Assembly: GCA_022783865.1 (NCBI GenBank)
Contig: JALFYY010000001.1
Span: forward strand, 16,169-80,168
Direction of reading: 5' to 3'
DNA length: 64,000 bases
Source: Bacteroidales bacterium
GTDB taxonomy: Bacteria; Bacteroidota; Bacteroidia; Bacteroidales; Paludibacteraceae
A program made the position numbers and the translations under genes. Under the pieces are notes generated by a model, which saw nothing but the letters and a program-made list of their open reading frames with translations, was not told the origin of the DNA and made no database searches. Shown here piece after piece: positions 32,739-41,916 of this stretch (within the stretch, counting starts at the first letter, position 1; every line of letters begins with the position of its first letter).

Positions 32739-32782
32739 CATTCATGGCTCATTCATGGCTCTTTGATGGCTCTTGGATAGCA
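32739..32782. repeat. 4 x 11-bp array, CATTCATGGCT type
   Basis: The units are CATTCATGGCT, CATTCATGGCT, CTTTGATGGCT and CTTGGATAGCA. Its last unit and following bases (CTTGGATAGCAT) also occur before the array at 10478. Confidence 0.75.
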
Positions 32783-32794
32783 TAAGGGGTGCTG

Positions 32795-32827
32795 AATAAC
32801 CTACTAATCACCCACTAATAACCCACT
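32795..32827. repeat. 3 x 11-bp array, AATCACCCACT type
   Basis: The units are AATAACCTACT, AATCACCCACT and AATAACCCACT, preceded by GGGGTGCTG exactly as at 10478-10532. Confidence 0.8.
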
Positions 32828-32859
32828 CACGATAGCTATGCGGAAGCATAACAATATGC

Positions 32860-32892
32860 TATCCCTAAGGTATCCCTAAAGTATCCCTAAAG
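32860..32892. repeat. 3 x 11-bp array, TATCCCTAAAG
   Basis: 33 bp identical to 10246-10278, including the variant first unit TATCCCTAAGG and the flanking GC before it. Confidence 0.85.
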
Positions 32893-33100
32893 GAATGGAA
32901 GGGAGATGACGACTCCGAGATAGCCATCCATTCCCCTACTTCTCTCCCGAAGGACGGAAAAGTTTCGCCATCCGACAACATCACGCCCCTTCGCTCATCT
33001 GTTATGCGAACGGGGACCGCACAAATGCTCCCACACCCCGACAACCACAATAAACAAAGAAAGACGGGGCACGCCTGCACTCCGACAGCTATATCGGACC

Positions 33101-33130
33101 AAAAAAGACGGGGCACGCCCCGTCTCTACC
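33101..33130 (-). terminator. GTCTCTACA hairpin repeat acting as queA operon terminator
   Basis: GACGGGGCACGCCCCGTC (33107-33124). On the minus strand the hairpin exits into TTTTTT, 45 nt after the queA stop, as a rho-independent terminator would. Confidence 0.65.
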
Positions 33131-33168
33131 TGATATTAATGAGGATATTATGTTGAGCTGTATCAGTA

Positions 33169-34239
33169 TCAGTCAACTATGAGCATAGCATCGCCATAGT
33201 CGCCGAACTTATACTGCTCTTTGATAGCCACCTCATAGGCATGCATGACATATTCGTATCCACCAAACGCCGCCACCATCATCAATTGCGCAGAAAGCGG
33301 CATGTAGAAGTTAGCCATCATCGTATTTGCCACAGTGAAATCGTAAGGCGGAATAATGAACTTGTTGGTCCAAGACGAAAGCGCCTTGATGTGTCCGTTG
33401 GTTCCCACTACCGTTTCCAAAGCACGCATAACATCGGTACCAACGGCACAGATGTGGCGTTCTTCTTCGTGCAGACGCTCGACCGTATCGACAATCTGCT
33501 GAGATACTTCGAACTCTTCGGAATCCATCTTATGCTTGGAAAGGTCTTCGACATCAATCGACTTGAAGTTGCCCAAACTGACATGAGAAGTGATGAAGCT
33601 CCAATCTATGCCTTTGATTTCCATACGTTTCAGGATATTTTTGGAGAAGTGAAGCCCCGTAGCCGGCACAGCAACCGCGCCCTCTTTGGCAGCGAAAATG
33701 GTCTGATAGCGCTCGGAATCTTCGGCGTCACGCGGATCGGGATGCTGCAAATCACGATGGATGTACTTAGGGAGCGGCGTATGACCCAAAGCGAAGAGAT
33801 GGTCGCGGAACTCCTCGTTATCATAGTCGGTGAGGAAACGGAGCGTCCTGCCACGGGAAGTAGTGTTATCGATGACTTCTGCAACGATGGTGTTGTCGTC
33901 GCCAAAGAAGATTTTATTACCGATACGAATCTTACGGGCAGGATCAACAAGCACATCCCAATAGCGCATTTTAGGATTCAATTCACGCAACAAAAAGACT
34001 TCGATATCCGCTCCGGTACGCTCTTTGGTGCCATAGAGACGCGCCGGAAAGACCTTGGTATCGTTGAATATGAAATGGTCGTGTTCATCGAAATAATCAA
34101 GCAGACCGGGAATCGTCTTATGTTCGATTTCGCCTGTCTTGCGGTGGAGTACCATCAAGCGCGCATCATCACGGAAGCGAGCCGGATACTGCGCAATCAG
34201 CTCCTCCGGCAAATGGAATTTGAATTGTGAAAGTTTCAT
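33169..34239 (-). CDS. queA: tRNA preQ1(34) S-adenosylmethionine ribosyltransferase-isomerase
   Basis: Transfers and isomerises the ribosyl group of SAM onto preQ1 in tRNA to make epoxyqueuosine. It has 356 residues, the usual QueA length. The N-terminus [20 protein letters not shown] with [19 protein letters not shown] is the family opening. [20 protein letters not shown] and the conserved [10 protein letters not shown] follow in the middle, and [21 protein letters not shown] lies near the C-terminus. It is the last gene of ftsX-DUF3098-uppP-truB-queA, 44 nt after truB. A hairpin with a T-run on the minus strand follows at 33101-33130. Confidence 0.97.
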   Translation of the reverse strand: MKLSQFKFHLPEELIAQYPARFRDDARLMVLHRKTGEIEHKTIPGLLDYFDEHDHFIFNDTKVFPARLYGTKERTGADIEVFLLRELNPKMRYWDVLVDPARKIRIGNKIFFGDDNTIVAEVIDNTTSRGRTLRFLTDYDNEEFRDHLFALGHTPLPKYIHRDLQHPDPRDAEDSERYQTIFAAKEGAVAVPATGLHFSKNILKRMEIKGIDWSFITSHVSLGNFKSIDVEDLSKHKMDSEEFEVSQQIVDTVERLHEEERHICAVGTDVMRALETVVGTNGHIKALSSWTNKFIIPPYDFTVANTMMANFYMPLSAQLMMVAAFGGYEYVMHAYEVAIKEQYKFGDYGDAMLIVD

Positions 34240-34283
34240 AGTCTATTATAGTTTCTGTCCTCTATGAGAGGCGTTTATATTAG

Positions 34284-34982
34284 TCAGTTTTGTTTATATT
34301 GTTCCATCATTTGAGTGAACGACTCAATTGTCATACAATCTTCTACACGGATATCGCCTACACGGGTTCTGCGCAATGCCACCAAGTGTGCCCCCGAGTG
34401 AAGCGCTGCTCCGATGTCACGCGCCAAAGCCCTGATATAAGTACCTTTAGAGCAGACGACACGGATGGTGAGCAACATTTTTTCCGCATCAAACCCGATC
34501 ATTTGCAGTTCGTCAATAACCAGTTGCTTGGGCTTGAGCCGGACCTCTTCGCCTTGCCGTGCATAGGAGTAAGCCCGTTTGCCTTCGACCTTGACGGCAG
34601 AATAGACAGGTGGTACTTGCCATATCTCCCCGATGAAACGGGCAAGGACCTCCTGCACTATCGGGAGCGTAATATGCTCCGTAGGATAGGTTTGGTCGAT
34701 GGGATGCTCAAGATCATAACTCGGTGTGGTTGCCCCGAGTTGCAGGGTTGCCACATACTCCTTGGTGTGGTGCTGGAGTTCGTCAATCAACTTGGTTTTT
34801 CTACCTGTACAGACTACCACGACACCGGTTGCCAAAGGATCGAGCGTACCCGTATGTCCGACCTTCAACTTCTTGATATTCAACTTCCGGCAAATCATCC
34901 ACCGCACTTTGCCCACCACATCGAACGACGTCCAATGCAAAGGTTTGTCGAATGCCAATATCTCTCCCTCTTCGAAATCCAT
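34284..34982 (-). CDS. truB: tRNA pseudouridine(55) synthase TruB
   Basis: Isomerises U55 to pseudouridine in the T-arm of tRNAs. It has 232 residues from the ATG at 34982; a TTG four codons upstream is possible but less likely. The catalytic motif GHTGTLDPLATGV is at 42-54 with the catalytic Asp at 48. Further family segments are KEYVATLQLGATTPSYDLEH, PPVYSAVKVEGKRAYSYARQ and CSKGTYIRALARDIG. It lies 15 nt after the uppP stop in a conserved Bacteroidota operon. The protein lacks a long C-terminal PUA extension, as is common for Bacteroidota forms. Confidence 0.97.
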   Translation of the reverse strand: MDFEEGEILAFDKPLHWTSFDVVGKVRWMICRKLNIKKLKVGHTGTLDPLATGVVVVCTGRKTKLIDELQHHTKEYVATLQLGATTPSYDLEHPIDQTYPTEHITLPIVQEVLARFIGEIWQVPPVYSAVKVEGKRAYSYARQGEEVRLKPKQLVIDELQMIGFDAEKMLLTIRVVCSKGTYIRALARDIGAALHSGAHLVALRRTRVGDIRVEDCMTIESFTQMMEQYKQN

Positions 34983-34997
34983 CACAGTCAGCAAGCG

Positions 34998-35837
34998 TTA
35001 AAAGCAACTATATACAATAGCAAAAGTGCCCATAAGGAAGCAGTAGATTGCAAAGTATATGAGTTTCTGTTTCTTCACTATATTAATCATGAATTTGCAA
35101 GCAAAACAGCCTGTAAGGAATGCCGCCAAGAATCCTACAATCAATGAGATAACAGGCAATTCGGTGGCGACAGCAGGTTCCTTCAGCAGGTCAAGCAAAT
35201 CGAGAAACGCCTCTCCCAAAATGGGTATGAGCACCATCAGGAAAGAGAATTGCGCCACAGAGGATTTTTTCACACCACAGAGCAAACCGGTGGCGATAGT
35301 AGTGCCGGAACGAGACAAACCCGGCAAAACAGCTACAGCTTGTGCACAACCGATGATGAAAGCATCTTTGTACGACACTTCCCGACCGACTTCCTCAGCG
35401 AGATTGGCTTGCGCAGCACGGCGCTCGCGAAGTTTGGTGATTTGCTCACTCAAGAAAAGGAGTAGTGCTGTGATTAACAAACATATACCCACCAAAAGCA
35501 GACCATGTCCAAAGAGATTTTCGACTTGGTCTTTGAAGAACATACCCACAATGAAAACGGGCACCATGGACAAGAAAATCTTTGCCACATAGTCTTTTTC
35601 TTTGTTCCATTTGGTTGTGGTGAAAGTACCTTTGAAGAGCCATGCCACTTCTTTATATAGTATGACCAAGGTGGACAACACCGTGGCGGTATGCACTACG
35701 ATGGCGAAGGTAAGGTTCTCTTCGGAAGCCGTCCCGAGCAGAGCCTGAGCGATTTCCAAATGACCGCTACTGCTGACAGGCAGGAACTCGGTGAGTCCTT
35801 GCACAATACCTAAAACAAGCGCTTGTAACCAATTCAT
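34998..35837 (-). CDS. uppP: Undecaprenyl-diphosphatase UppP (BacA)
   Basis: An integral membrane phosphatase that recycles undecaprenyl pyrophosphate for peptidoglycan and surface polysaccharide synthesis; it confers basal bacitracin tolerance. It has 279 residues with about eight hydrophobic helices. The catalytic motifs are both present: [12 protein letters not shown] at 15-26 and [15 protein letters not shown] in the C-terminal half. The family's usual length is about 265-280. It starts 6 nt after the DUF3098 gene stop. Confidence 0.97.
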   Translation of the reverse strand: MNWLQALVLGIVQGLTEFLPVSSSGHLEIAQALLGTASEENLTFAIVVHTATVLSTLVILYKEVAWLFKGTFTTTKWNKEKDYVAKIFLSMVPVFIVGMFFKDQVENLFGHGLLLVGICLLITALLLFLSEQITKLRERRAAQANLAEEVGREVSYKDAFIIGCAQAVAVLPGLSRSGTTIATGLLCGVKKSSVAQFSFLMVLIPILGEAFLDLLDLLKEPAVATELPVISLIVGFLAAFLTGCFACKFMINIVKKQKLIYFAIYCFLMGTFAIVYSCF

Positions 35838-35843
35838 TGCAGA

Positions 35844-36068
35844 TTATTCTTTATTCTTGTTTTTAGGTCTGAAAAGGATACTGAAGACAAGACTAATGAA
35901 GCCAAAAAAGGCTATCATCGGTCCGACAGTAATGCGGCGGACTGAAAAGATATCGGGATTGTACTCCGCTCCACTCGGTTCACCGACCATCAAGAAAAAA
36001 CCAATAAGAATAATCACAAAGGAGGCTGCAATGAGCCAAAGGTTTATTTTTGAAAGATTGTATTTCAT
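35844..36068 (-). CDS. DUF3098 small membrane protein
   Basis: 74 residues with two predicted membrane helices (LWLIAASFVIILIGFFLMVG, about 10-30, and ITVGPMIAFFGFISLVFSIL, about 46-66), separated by the conserved-looking NPDIFSVRR loop, and a basic tail RPKNKNKE. It matches the DUF3098 family, known from Bacteroidota next to ftsX and uppP, as here (14 nt after ftsX, 6 nt before uppP). Function unknown. Its place between a division permease and a lipid-carrier phosphatase suggests a cell-envelope role. Confidence 0.9.
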   Translation of the reverse strand: MKYNLSKINLWLIAASFVIILIGFFLMVGEPSGAEYNPDIFSVRRITVGPMIAFFGFISLVFSILFRPKNKNKE

Positions 36069-36082
36069 AGTGATACAGTTAA

Positions 36083-36943
36083 TTATACATAGTAAAGGTC
36101 GTCAGTCTTCATGCGAATATAGCGATTGACGGCAAAAACAGACGCCAAAGTTGTTATCAACACTCCTGCCAATATTACTATAGCAGAGATGATAATCAAA
36201 TTCTGCAGATTGACAATTATCAACATGATATTCAATTGATATTGTGTATAGTAGAACGTTCCTACCAATACAAGCAATGCCAAACATGCCGCGATGAAAC
36301 CCATCAAGGCATTACGGCGCACTACCGGTGACTTGATGACCCATGGCGTTGCACCCACCAACTTCATAGTGTTGATAAGGAAACGTTTGGAATAGACATG
36401 CAAGCGGACGGTATTGACTATCAGAGCCAAAGCGACAAAAAGAAGAACTACACCCACCCCAAGGAGAATCAAGGAGATATTGTTAACATTGCTGTCCAAG
36501 ATATTGACCACCTCTTCCTGATAGATGATGCGGTTCACAAAAGGAAATGCCGTCAGTTTGGTTTTGATGAGGGCAATACTATCCGACTGCGCGTAATCAG
36601 CATTGAGACGCACCTCATAAGACGCCTGCAAGGGATTGAATCCCAAGAACTTCGACGGATCATCACCCAAATTGCGCACATGTTCTTCCAGCGCCTGCTG
36701 CTCGGAAATGTAGGTAAATTCACGCACAAAAGGAGCAACCGACAATACATTGTTCATCCGTACCAACGACAAAGAATCCGTATTATCGTTCAGAACGACC
36801 GTTAGCGCAACATTCTCTTTGACTTGCTGAACCAGATGACGGGCAGAAAGCAGAATAGATGTTTCCAACCCAAGCAGGAACAAGACCAGAGCTACACTGA
36901 TGGTCGTGGTGAGATACATATTGAAAAAACGCCGCCGTTTCAT
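36083..36943 (-). CDS. ftsX: Cell division permease-like protein FtsX
   Basis: Inner membrane partner of the FtsE ATPase; it couples division to peptidoglycan hydrolase activation. It has 286 residues. One N-terminal helix (MYLTTTISVALVLFLLGLET) is followed by an extracytoplasmic domain (about 40-165; VALTVVLNDNTDSLSLVRMN) and three C-terminal helices (ISLILLGVGVVLLFVALALI, ALMGFIAACLALLVLVGTFY, LIIISAIVILAGVLITTLAS). No ftsE is next to it; in Bacteroidota it is often encoded elsewhere. First gene of the ftsX-DUF3098-uppP-truB-queA run. Confidence 0.93.
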   Translation of the reverse strand: MKRRRFFNMYLTTTISVALVLFLLGLETSILLSARHLVQQVKENVALTVVLNDNTDSLSLVRMNNVLSVAPFVREFTYISEQQALEEHVRNLGDDPSKFLGFNPLQASYEVRLNADYAQSDSIALIKTKLTAFPFVNRIIYQEEVVNILDSNVNNISLILLGVGVVLLFVALALIVNTVRLHVYSKRFLINTMKLVGATPWVIKSPVVRRNALMGFIAACLALLVLVGTFYYTQYQLNIMLIIVNLQNLIIISAIVILAGVLITTLASVFAVNRYIRMKTDDLYYV

Positions 36944-37035
36944 ACGCTATGAGTGATTAAGAATTAAGACAGAAACAAGAATACGAAGAGCAGACTCGTT
37001 CATATTCTTGATTCTATATTATATCAATATATCGA

Positions 37036-37974
37036 TTAGTATTCCCAAAGATCCTGCTCGAAATTTAATAATTCGTCGAATACACGCTGCTGTTCCTTAT
37101 GGATTTCTTCTTCTGTTTTGGCATAGTTAGGGAACATACGATTGTACATATTGCTATCGCCCAAGAGATAAGAAGCATAGAGTTTCTTCGCAAAGAAATC
37201 TTCGAAAGTCAAACGACGCGAATCGTTGGCTTGCGGAATCATATACTGCTTTGCCAAGTAAGGGCGCAATTCGTCGAAAGAAATCCAGAACAACATTGAT
37301 TCGTGCACAGCACCCATTACATTGGTACTATCTGCCATGATCTTATCAGACTGCATAGGCGCAATACCGATAATTTTGGAATACATTCGGGAATTGTGTT
37401 TATCGAAGAATACGATTTCTTGAATCAGATACTTCAGTTGGTTCTTTACGAAACCTTCGTATGGATAGAAATGGAACGACATCTTGTCGGACACCGAATC
37501 GTAGTGCAGCAACATTGCATCTGAACGGGCAATATCGTAGTGCATAGGATCTTCGGAATAGTCAGCCGTAGGATCATCAATCAAAAACAAAGTAGGAATC
37601 TCTGTTTTGGGAATCACTTCGGTGAAGATAGGTTTGATGTGATCTTGCGCTTTACGATATACGGGCAAACCATCGACTATCGCATCAACCATCACTTTGA
37701 ACAAACTGCGATATTCACGATCGTCATAACGCACAGGGAAATAGAGTTGATAGTTTTGCTTATAACGCATATCTATCACACGATATACAATGCGCGACCA
37801 CACAATATCATCAGCACGATGGAAAACCGTCACCAATGTATCGGCAGCAGCATCCAATTCGGTTGTCTCGATTCTGACTGCACCCTTATCATCGAAGAAA
37901 GGGAGAATCTGATGTTGCGCCTTAGCCGATAGCACGCCAATTAGCAAAAATGCAATAACACTTATTTTCTTCAT
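37036..37974 (-). CDS. porN: T9SS ring protein PorN/GldN
   Basis: A periplasmic component that with the lipoprotein PorK forms the large ring under the outer membrane around the T9SS translocon. It has 312 residues with signal peptide MKKISVIAFLLIGVLSAKAQ. Family-typical segments are DDIVWSRIVYRVIDMRYKQN near residue 55, YFPVRYDDREYRSLFKVMVD, and the C-terminal FEDFFAKKLYASYLLGDSNM. It is the last gene of porP-porK-porL-porM-porN, 32 nt after porM. Confidence 0.95.
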   Translation of the reverse strand: MKKISVIAFLLIGVLSAKAQHQILPFFDDKGAVRIETTELDAAADTLVTVFHRADDIVWSRIVYRVIDMRYKQNYQLYFPVRYDDREYRSLFKVMVDAIVDGLPVYRKAQDHIKPIFTEVIPKTEIPTLFLIDDPTADYSEDPMHYDIARSDAMLLHYDSVSDKMSFHFYPYEGFVKNQLKYLIQEIVFFDKHNSRMYSKIIGIAPMQSDKIMADSTNVMGAVHESMLFWISFDELRPYLAKQYMIPQANDSRRLTFEDFFAKKLYASYLLGDSNMYNRMFPNYAKTEEEIHKEQQRVFDELLNFEQDLWEY

Positions 37975-38006
37975 ATTATCTTAGTTTTACACTCTTTCGA
38001 GTTTGA

Positions 38007-39542
38007 TTAATTCAATGTAAGAGGGATACCACGCAAACGAACCACTTTTCCCTCAGGACCTTGTGCCCGAATATCCACGATATTGACCACCGCACCTTGT
38101 TTGAGTTTCGACAATTGAGAAATTTGTTGTGGTGTAAACTTGTTACTATTCGATTGGGAATATCCCATAGAGGTCTGCAACTGGAAAGAAGTGATTGTAT
38201 ATTTGAGATCCAACAATCCATCCGGACCATAACTAGCAATCACTGTAGCGTCTTTATTGAGCAGAGCACTACGCGTAATTTTTCCTTCCTGATATTCGGT
38301 AGCACCGCTTTTGAAATATGCTCCCGGTTTGGGCAATTCCTTGACACGGTAAGTCTGGCTGCCCATCGACTGCCAACGGCCTTCCTCCAATTGTGCCTGA
38401 ACGGAAATGGTAACTTCTCTACCACTATTGGGTTTGATAATCCACATACCGCCCCGTTGCGAAGCAGATGCACCGGTTACATTGACTTTCACTTTGTCGT
38501 TGGAAACACCCGGTACACTGATACTGAATTTGTTTTCGTAGTCACGATACATGATGTTCAAATCCGTATTCGAGATCGTTACCGAAGGTTCACCGACACT
38601 ATAATCGCCAACAAACGGAATGCGGATATTGCTACCATCCCGTTTAGGCAATACAATCTCACCTTTATATTGATGAGCTCCCAAACCGGTTGCAGAAACC
38701 TCATAAAGCCCCTCATCGTTGATACGTTGATCGTTGACATAGTAAGTCGGTACCTGAGTTGAATCGACTGCAGCCAATACAATCTGAGCAGAATACTTGC
38801 TACCGCGAATCACATATTTGGAATTGGGAATAACCAAAGCCTCCAATTTATTGACACGAAAGTCAGATGCATCGGTCTGCCCTTTTATATACTGTATCAT
38901 TTCACATTCTGCCGAACGGATATCATTTTGTATTTTCGTAAGGATTGTAACGCTGGCACCTACAGGCATCCCCTCAAAAATAGTACTTTCCCACGAAATG
39001 GGATTACCATCATGATTGACGCCCGGATTGGTTGCAAAAATGGTTTCAAGTTCCTCTTTCTTAGCACCTTGTGAAATCTCTATCAAAAAATCACGATAGT
39101 CTTCCAATTTCTTTTTCAAGATTGCACCATTGCCCTTGACAATCGCATATTCTCCCGTAACATCCAAATTGGAATTGCCTACAATATTACGCGCTTCAAG
39201 ATCTGCCTTATCTTTACCATCAGCAAGCACTGCTATCTGATATTTGAAATCCTTAATATAATTGTACAGACTATCTGATTTTTGAGTTAGTTCTATAGCC
39301 AAATTGTACCACTTTTGGTTCTTTTCCGGATTTAAGTCATTCGCTGCCTTAAAGTCATCCATCAACACCTGACTACGACGTTCTATTGCATCCAAAGAGG
39401 AATAAAGACTATCGTCAACTAACTTAAAACCATTCAAAATATCGGTACTCACATTCAATGCCAACATAGCCGTCAGCACCAAATACATCATACCAATCAT
39501 CTTTTGTCTCGGAGTTTCCGGACAGTTTTTTGCTCCACCCAT
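38007..39542 (-). CDS. porM: T9SS motor periplasmic shaft PorM/GldM
   Basis: Inner-membrane-anchored rod spanning the periplasm; with PorL it forms the proton-driven rotary motor that powers T9SS and gliding. It has 511 residues. The N-terminus MGGAKNCPETPRQKMIGMMY runs into a single membrane helix (about 15-32), followed by four periplasmic domains; the helical first domain (NGFKLVDDSLYSSLDAIERR) and later beta-domains are apparent. It starts 53 nt after porL. Length and layout match the family. Confidence 0.96.
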   Translation of the reverse strand: MGGAKNCPETPRQKMIGMMYLVLTAMLALNVSTDILNGFKLVDDSLYSSLDAIERRSQVLMDDFKAANDLNPEKNQKWYNLAIELTQKSDSLYNYIKDFKYQIAVLADGKDKADLEARNIVGNSNLDVTGEYAIVKGNGAILKKKLEDYRDFLIEISQGAKKEELETIFATNPGVNHDGNPISWESTIFEGMPVGASVTILTKIQNDIRSAECEMIQYIKGQTDASDFRVNKLEALVIPNSKYVIRGSKYSAQIVLAAVDSTQVPTYYVNDQRINDEGLYEVSATGLGAHQYKGEIVLPKRDGSNIRIPFVGDYSVGEPSVTISNTDLNIMYRDYENKFSISVPGVSNDKVKVNVTGASASQRGGMWIIKPNSGREVTISVQAQLEEGRWQSMGSQTYRVKELPKPGAYFKSGATEYQEGKITRSALLNKDATVIASYGPDGLLDLKYTITSFQLQTSMGYSQSNSNKFTPQQISQLSKLKQGAVVNIVDIRAQGPEGKVVRLRGIPLTLN

Positions 39543-39595
39543 AACGTTTTTTCTATATTATTCTATTAAGAACGCAAAGTTGCTTCAGTTATGGA

Positions 39596-40498
39596 TCAAC
39601 CAAGTGCATTCAACATATTTCCGTAAACTTTGTTCAAGTCAGCCACTTGCGCTGCCAATTTTTGTTGTGCCGCCAAATAGAGTGCCGTAGCCTCCAAAGC
39701 TGCCGCATTATTCTGCTGCATTGTTTTGGCATCAGCGGTCATTGCCTCAATAACAGAAGTGATTTTGTCAACACTGTCAGTTTGATTTTTGAAAGCTGCA
39801 GATTGTGCCTGCAAATCTTTCAGTTGCAATTCATATACCGAATTGAGCGATGCCATTTGTGCATTGACAGCCTCCATTCCTTTGCCATAATTCTGCGTTT
39901 GTTTGACAATAGCGTCCATATCTGCAGAAATGGTTTGATATGATTGTCCGAGTGTTCGGGTTGCGTTCGACAAAGCAGTCTGCGTATTGGCAAAACTCTC
40001 TGCAGCTACACTTGCTGTATTCATTTTTTCGACCAAAGAGTTGGTTGCTGTAGCTACATTTCCTAACGTTGCCAGTTGTTCCGCCGTCTTGCCCAAATTG
40101 TCAATACCTTCTTGCAACGATTTCAACGATTCTTCCGAGATTGCAGGAACAGAAGCCGAAGTTCCTGTTTGAGAAGCAGGGCTACCGCCAACAATACCGT
40201 TTCCACCTAACAATTCTTTTTGTTCATGCCCAATCAACTGGGGGAATACATTTTCCCAATGATAAGCAGCATGAGGTTTTTCAAATATTCCCAAAATAAA
40301 CAAGAATGCCTCGGTAAACATACCGACCATCAACACTTGTGAAGCACCCGGCCAGTGCAAGATTTTGAACAAAGCACCTATAATAACCACAGATGCACCC
40401 ACACTATAAACAATATTCACTGCGTATGCATGATTTGCATACCATTTCACTACCTTGTCCCAACCTTTGGCAAAGCCGGATTTCTTTTGATTATCCAT
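39596..40498 (-). CDS. porL: T9SS motor stator PorL/GldL
   Basis: Cytoplasmic-membrane half of the T9SS rotary motor. It has 300 residues from the ATG at 40498 (MDNQKKSGFAKGWDKVVKWY); the in-frame extension to 40573 is rejected because family members start here. Two membrane helices lie at about 26-46 and 52-72, with the conserved membrane Glu at residue 63 in MFTEAFLFILG, the residue implicated in proton flow. The rest is a cytoplasmic, Ala/Gln/Thr-rich coiled-coil-forming domain (about 115-300). It is encoded between porK and porM. Confidence 0.96.
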   Translation of the reverse strand: MDNQKKSGFAKGWDKVVKWYANHAYAVNIVYSVGASVVIIGALFKILHWPGASQVLMVGMFTEAFLFILGIFEKPHAAYHWENVFPQLIGHEQKELLGGNGIVGGSPASQTGTSASVPAISEESLKSLQEGIDNLGKTAEQLATLGNVATATNSLVEKMNTASVAAESFANTQTALSNATRTLGQSYQTISADMDAIVKQTQNYGKGMEAVNAQMASLNSVYELQLKDLQAQSAAFKNQTDSVDKITSVIEAMTADAKTMQQNNAAALEATALYLAAQQKLAAQVADLNKVYGNMLNALG

Positions 40499-40545
40499 TA
40501 TCTTTTTTAGTTTTAATATAATTATCTGTTTTTTAGTTTTATCTA

Positions 40546-41889
40546 TCAATCGCCGATATGTGAACGGACACAACGGAAACCTATATACGGACGGCTTTCA
40601 TACTGATATTCATATGTACGTGTACCACATTGCAAATAATAAGAAATATCTTTCCAGCTACCGCCTTTTACCACTTTGCGTTTCAAAACATCTGGATCGT
40701 CTTTGCGTGCCATATAGGGGAAATTCGGGTTCAAATCGTTCACCGACACATTCGAAGACGTACTATAAGCCGACATTGTCCACTCTGCCACATTGCCCGC
40801 CATATCGAACAAACCGAAATCGTTCGGGCGGAACTGTGCAACTTTCATTGTTGCCGCACCCGTATCATCAACATAACTACCGCGATATGGTTTGAAATTA
40901 GCCAAGAAACAGCCCCTGCTGTCACGTGCATAATTGCCACCCCAAGGATAGGTAGCCATTTTTCTGCCACCGCGAGCCGCATATTCCCATTCTGCTTCAG
41001 TTGGCAAACGGTATTTCTGCGCATCAACCTTAGAATATGTCAGGAAATAATCGGTACGCCACTGACAGAATGCGTGTGCTTGCTCCCAAGTTACACCCAC
41101 AACAGGATAATCCGAGAAACCGGGGTGAGAGAAATATTTCAGCAACATTGGTTCATTATAAGCATATTGGAAATCACGAACCCAAACCATTGTATCAGGA
41201 TAAACATTGATTATCATCGCAGTAATCAAATCGTTCGGGCTACGAAGCGGACGTGTTATCGTGCTATCATGTATCATACCTTCTTCATCAATCCATGCAG
41301 TATCTACACGGACATGTGCATTCTCTGGATATACACCTTTTGCCACATCGAAACGATTGCTCGGCTTGACAGCCTCATCATAGTTCACCCAACTGTAAGA
41401 ATAGTGCAAACGGCCAGTATTCAATTGCTTGGTATCAGGATAGTACATAGCCGACAAGATATCAACCACATCTTCATCTTTGCTGTTCCATGGCAAACGT
41501 TGTTTCCAGTTGATGCGGTACGTTTCGTCCATATCGTTGTCAGATTCGATAGCATATTCCGTCATACCGGCATCAATGAGCAAGGAATAAGCGATAGAGT
41601 CGCGCACCCAATATACAAACTGCTTGTATTCATTGTTGGTGATTTCTGTTTCATCCATCCAAAATGAATTCACTGTTACCATCAATTTGTTATCCGGTTG
41701 GGAAAAGACGGTAGATTGTTTGTTGCTACCCATCAGAAAAGACCCCTGCTTGATGAAAATCATTCCATAAGGACTTGCTTCCTTGAAATTCCCTCGGAAA
41801 CCGGCACCCACCAATTCACCACTCGGACCACCACAAGATGCCAAGAACACTGTTAGCACAAAAAATGGCAAAATCTTAGTTAGTTTCAT
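40546..41889 (-). CDS. porK: T9SS ring lipoprotein PorK/GldK
   Basis: An outer membrane lipoprotein that forms the T9SS periplasmic ring with PorN. It has 447 residues from the ATG at 41889. The lipoprotein signal MKLTKILPFFVLTVFLASC ends at Cys 19. The body has the formylglycine-generating-enzyme-like (FGE-sulfatase) fold used by GldK: FIKQGSFLMGSNKQ, WMDETEITNNEYKQFVYWVR, YPVVGVTWEQAHAFCQWRTD, RLPTEAEWEYAARGG, DMAGNVAEWTMSAY and the final GGSWKDISYYLQCGTR. It follows porP by 27 nt. Confidence 0.96.
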   Translation of the reverse strand: MKLTKILPFFVLTVFLASCGGPSGELVGAGFRGNFKEASPYGMIFIKQGSFLMGSNKQSTVFSQPDNKLMVTVNSFWMDETEITNNEYKQFVYWVRDSIAYSLLIDAGMTEYAIESDNDMDETYRINWKQRLPWNSKDEDVVDILSAMYYPDTKQLNTGRLHYSYSWVNYDEAVKPSNRFDVAKGVYPENAHVRVDTAWIDEEGMIHDSTITRPLRSPNDLITAMIINVYPDTMVWVRDFQYAYNEPMLLKYFSHPGFSDYPVVGVTWEQAHAFCQWRTDYFLTYSKVDAQKYRLPTEAEWEYAARGGRKMATYPWGGNYARDSRGCFLANFKPYRGSYVDDTGAATMKVAQFRPNDFGLFDMAGNVAEWTMSAYSTSSNVSVNDLNPNFPYMARKDDPDVLKRKVVKGGSWKDISYYLQCGTRTYEYQYESRPYIGFRCVRSHIGD

Positions 41890-41916
41890 ATAATTCAATT
41901 TATTAATTATGTTCTA

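Larger units (their letters stand above)
32403..33168. other. Intergenic region with dense repeats between recA and queA
   Basis: No gene is supported; a 113-codon frame at 32390-32731 runs through repeats and across the recA promoter. Contents: two GTCTCTACA hairpins (32573-32598, 32616-32641), a 4x11-bp CATTCATGGCT array (32739-32782), a 3x11-bp AATCACCCACT-type array (32795-32827), the 3x11-bp TATCCCTAAAG array (32860-32892), a partial hairpin repeat at 33063-33088 and a full one at 33107-33130. Confidence 0.7.
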
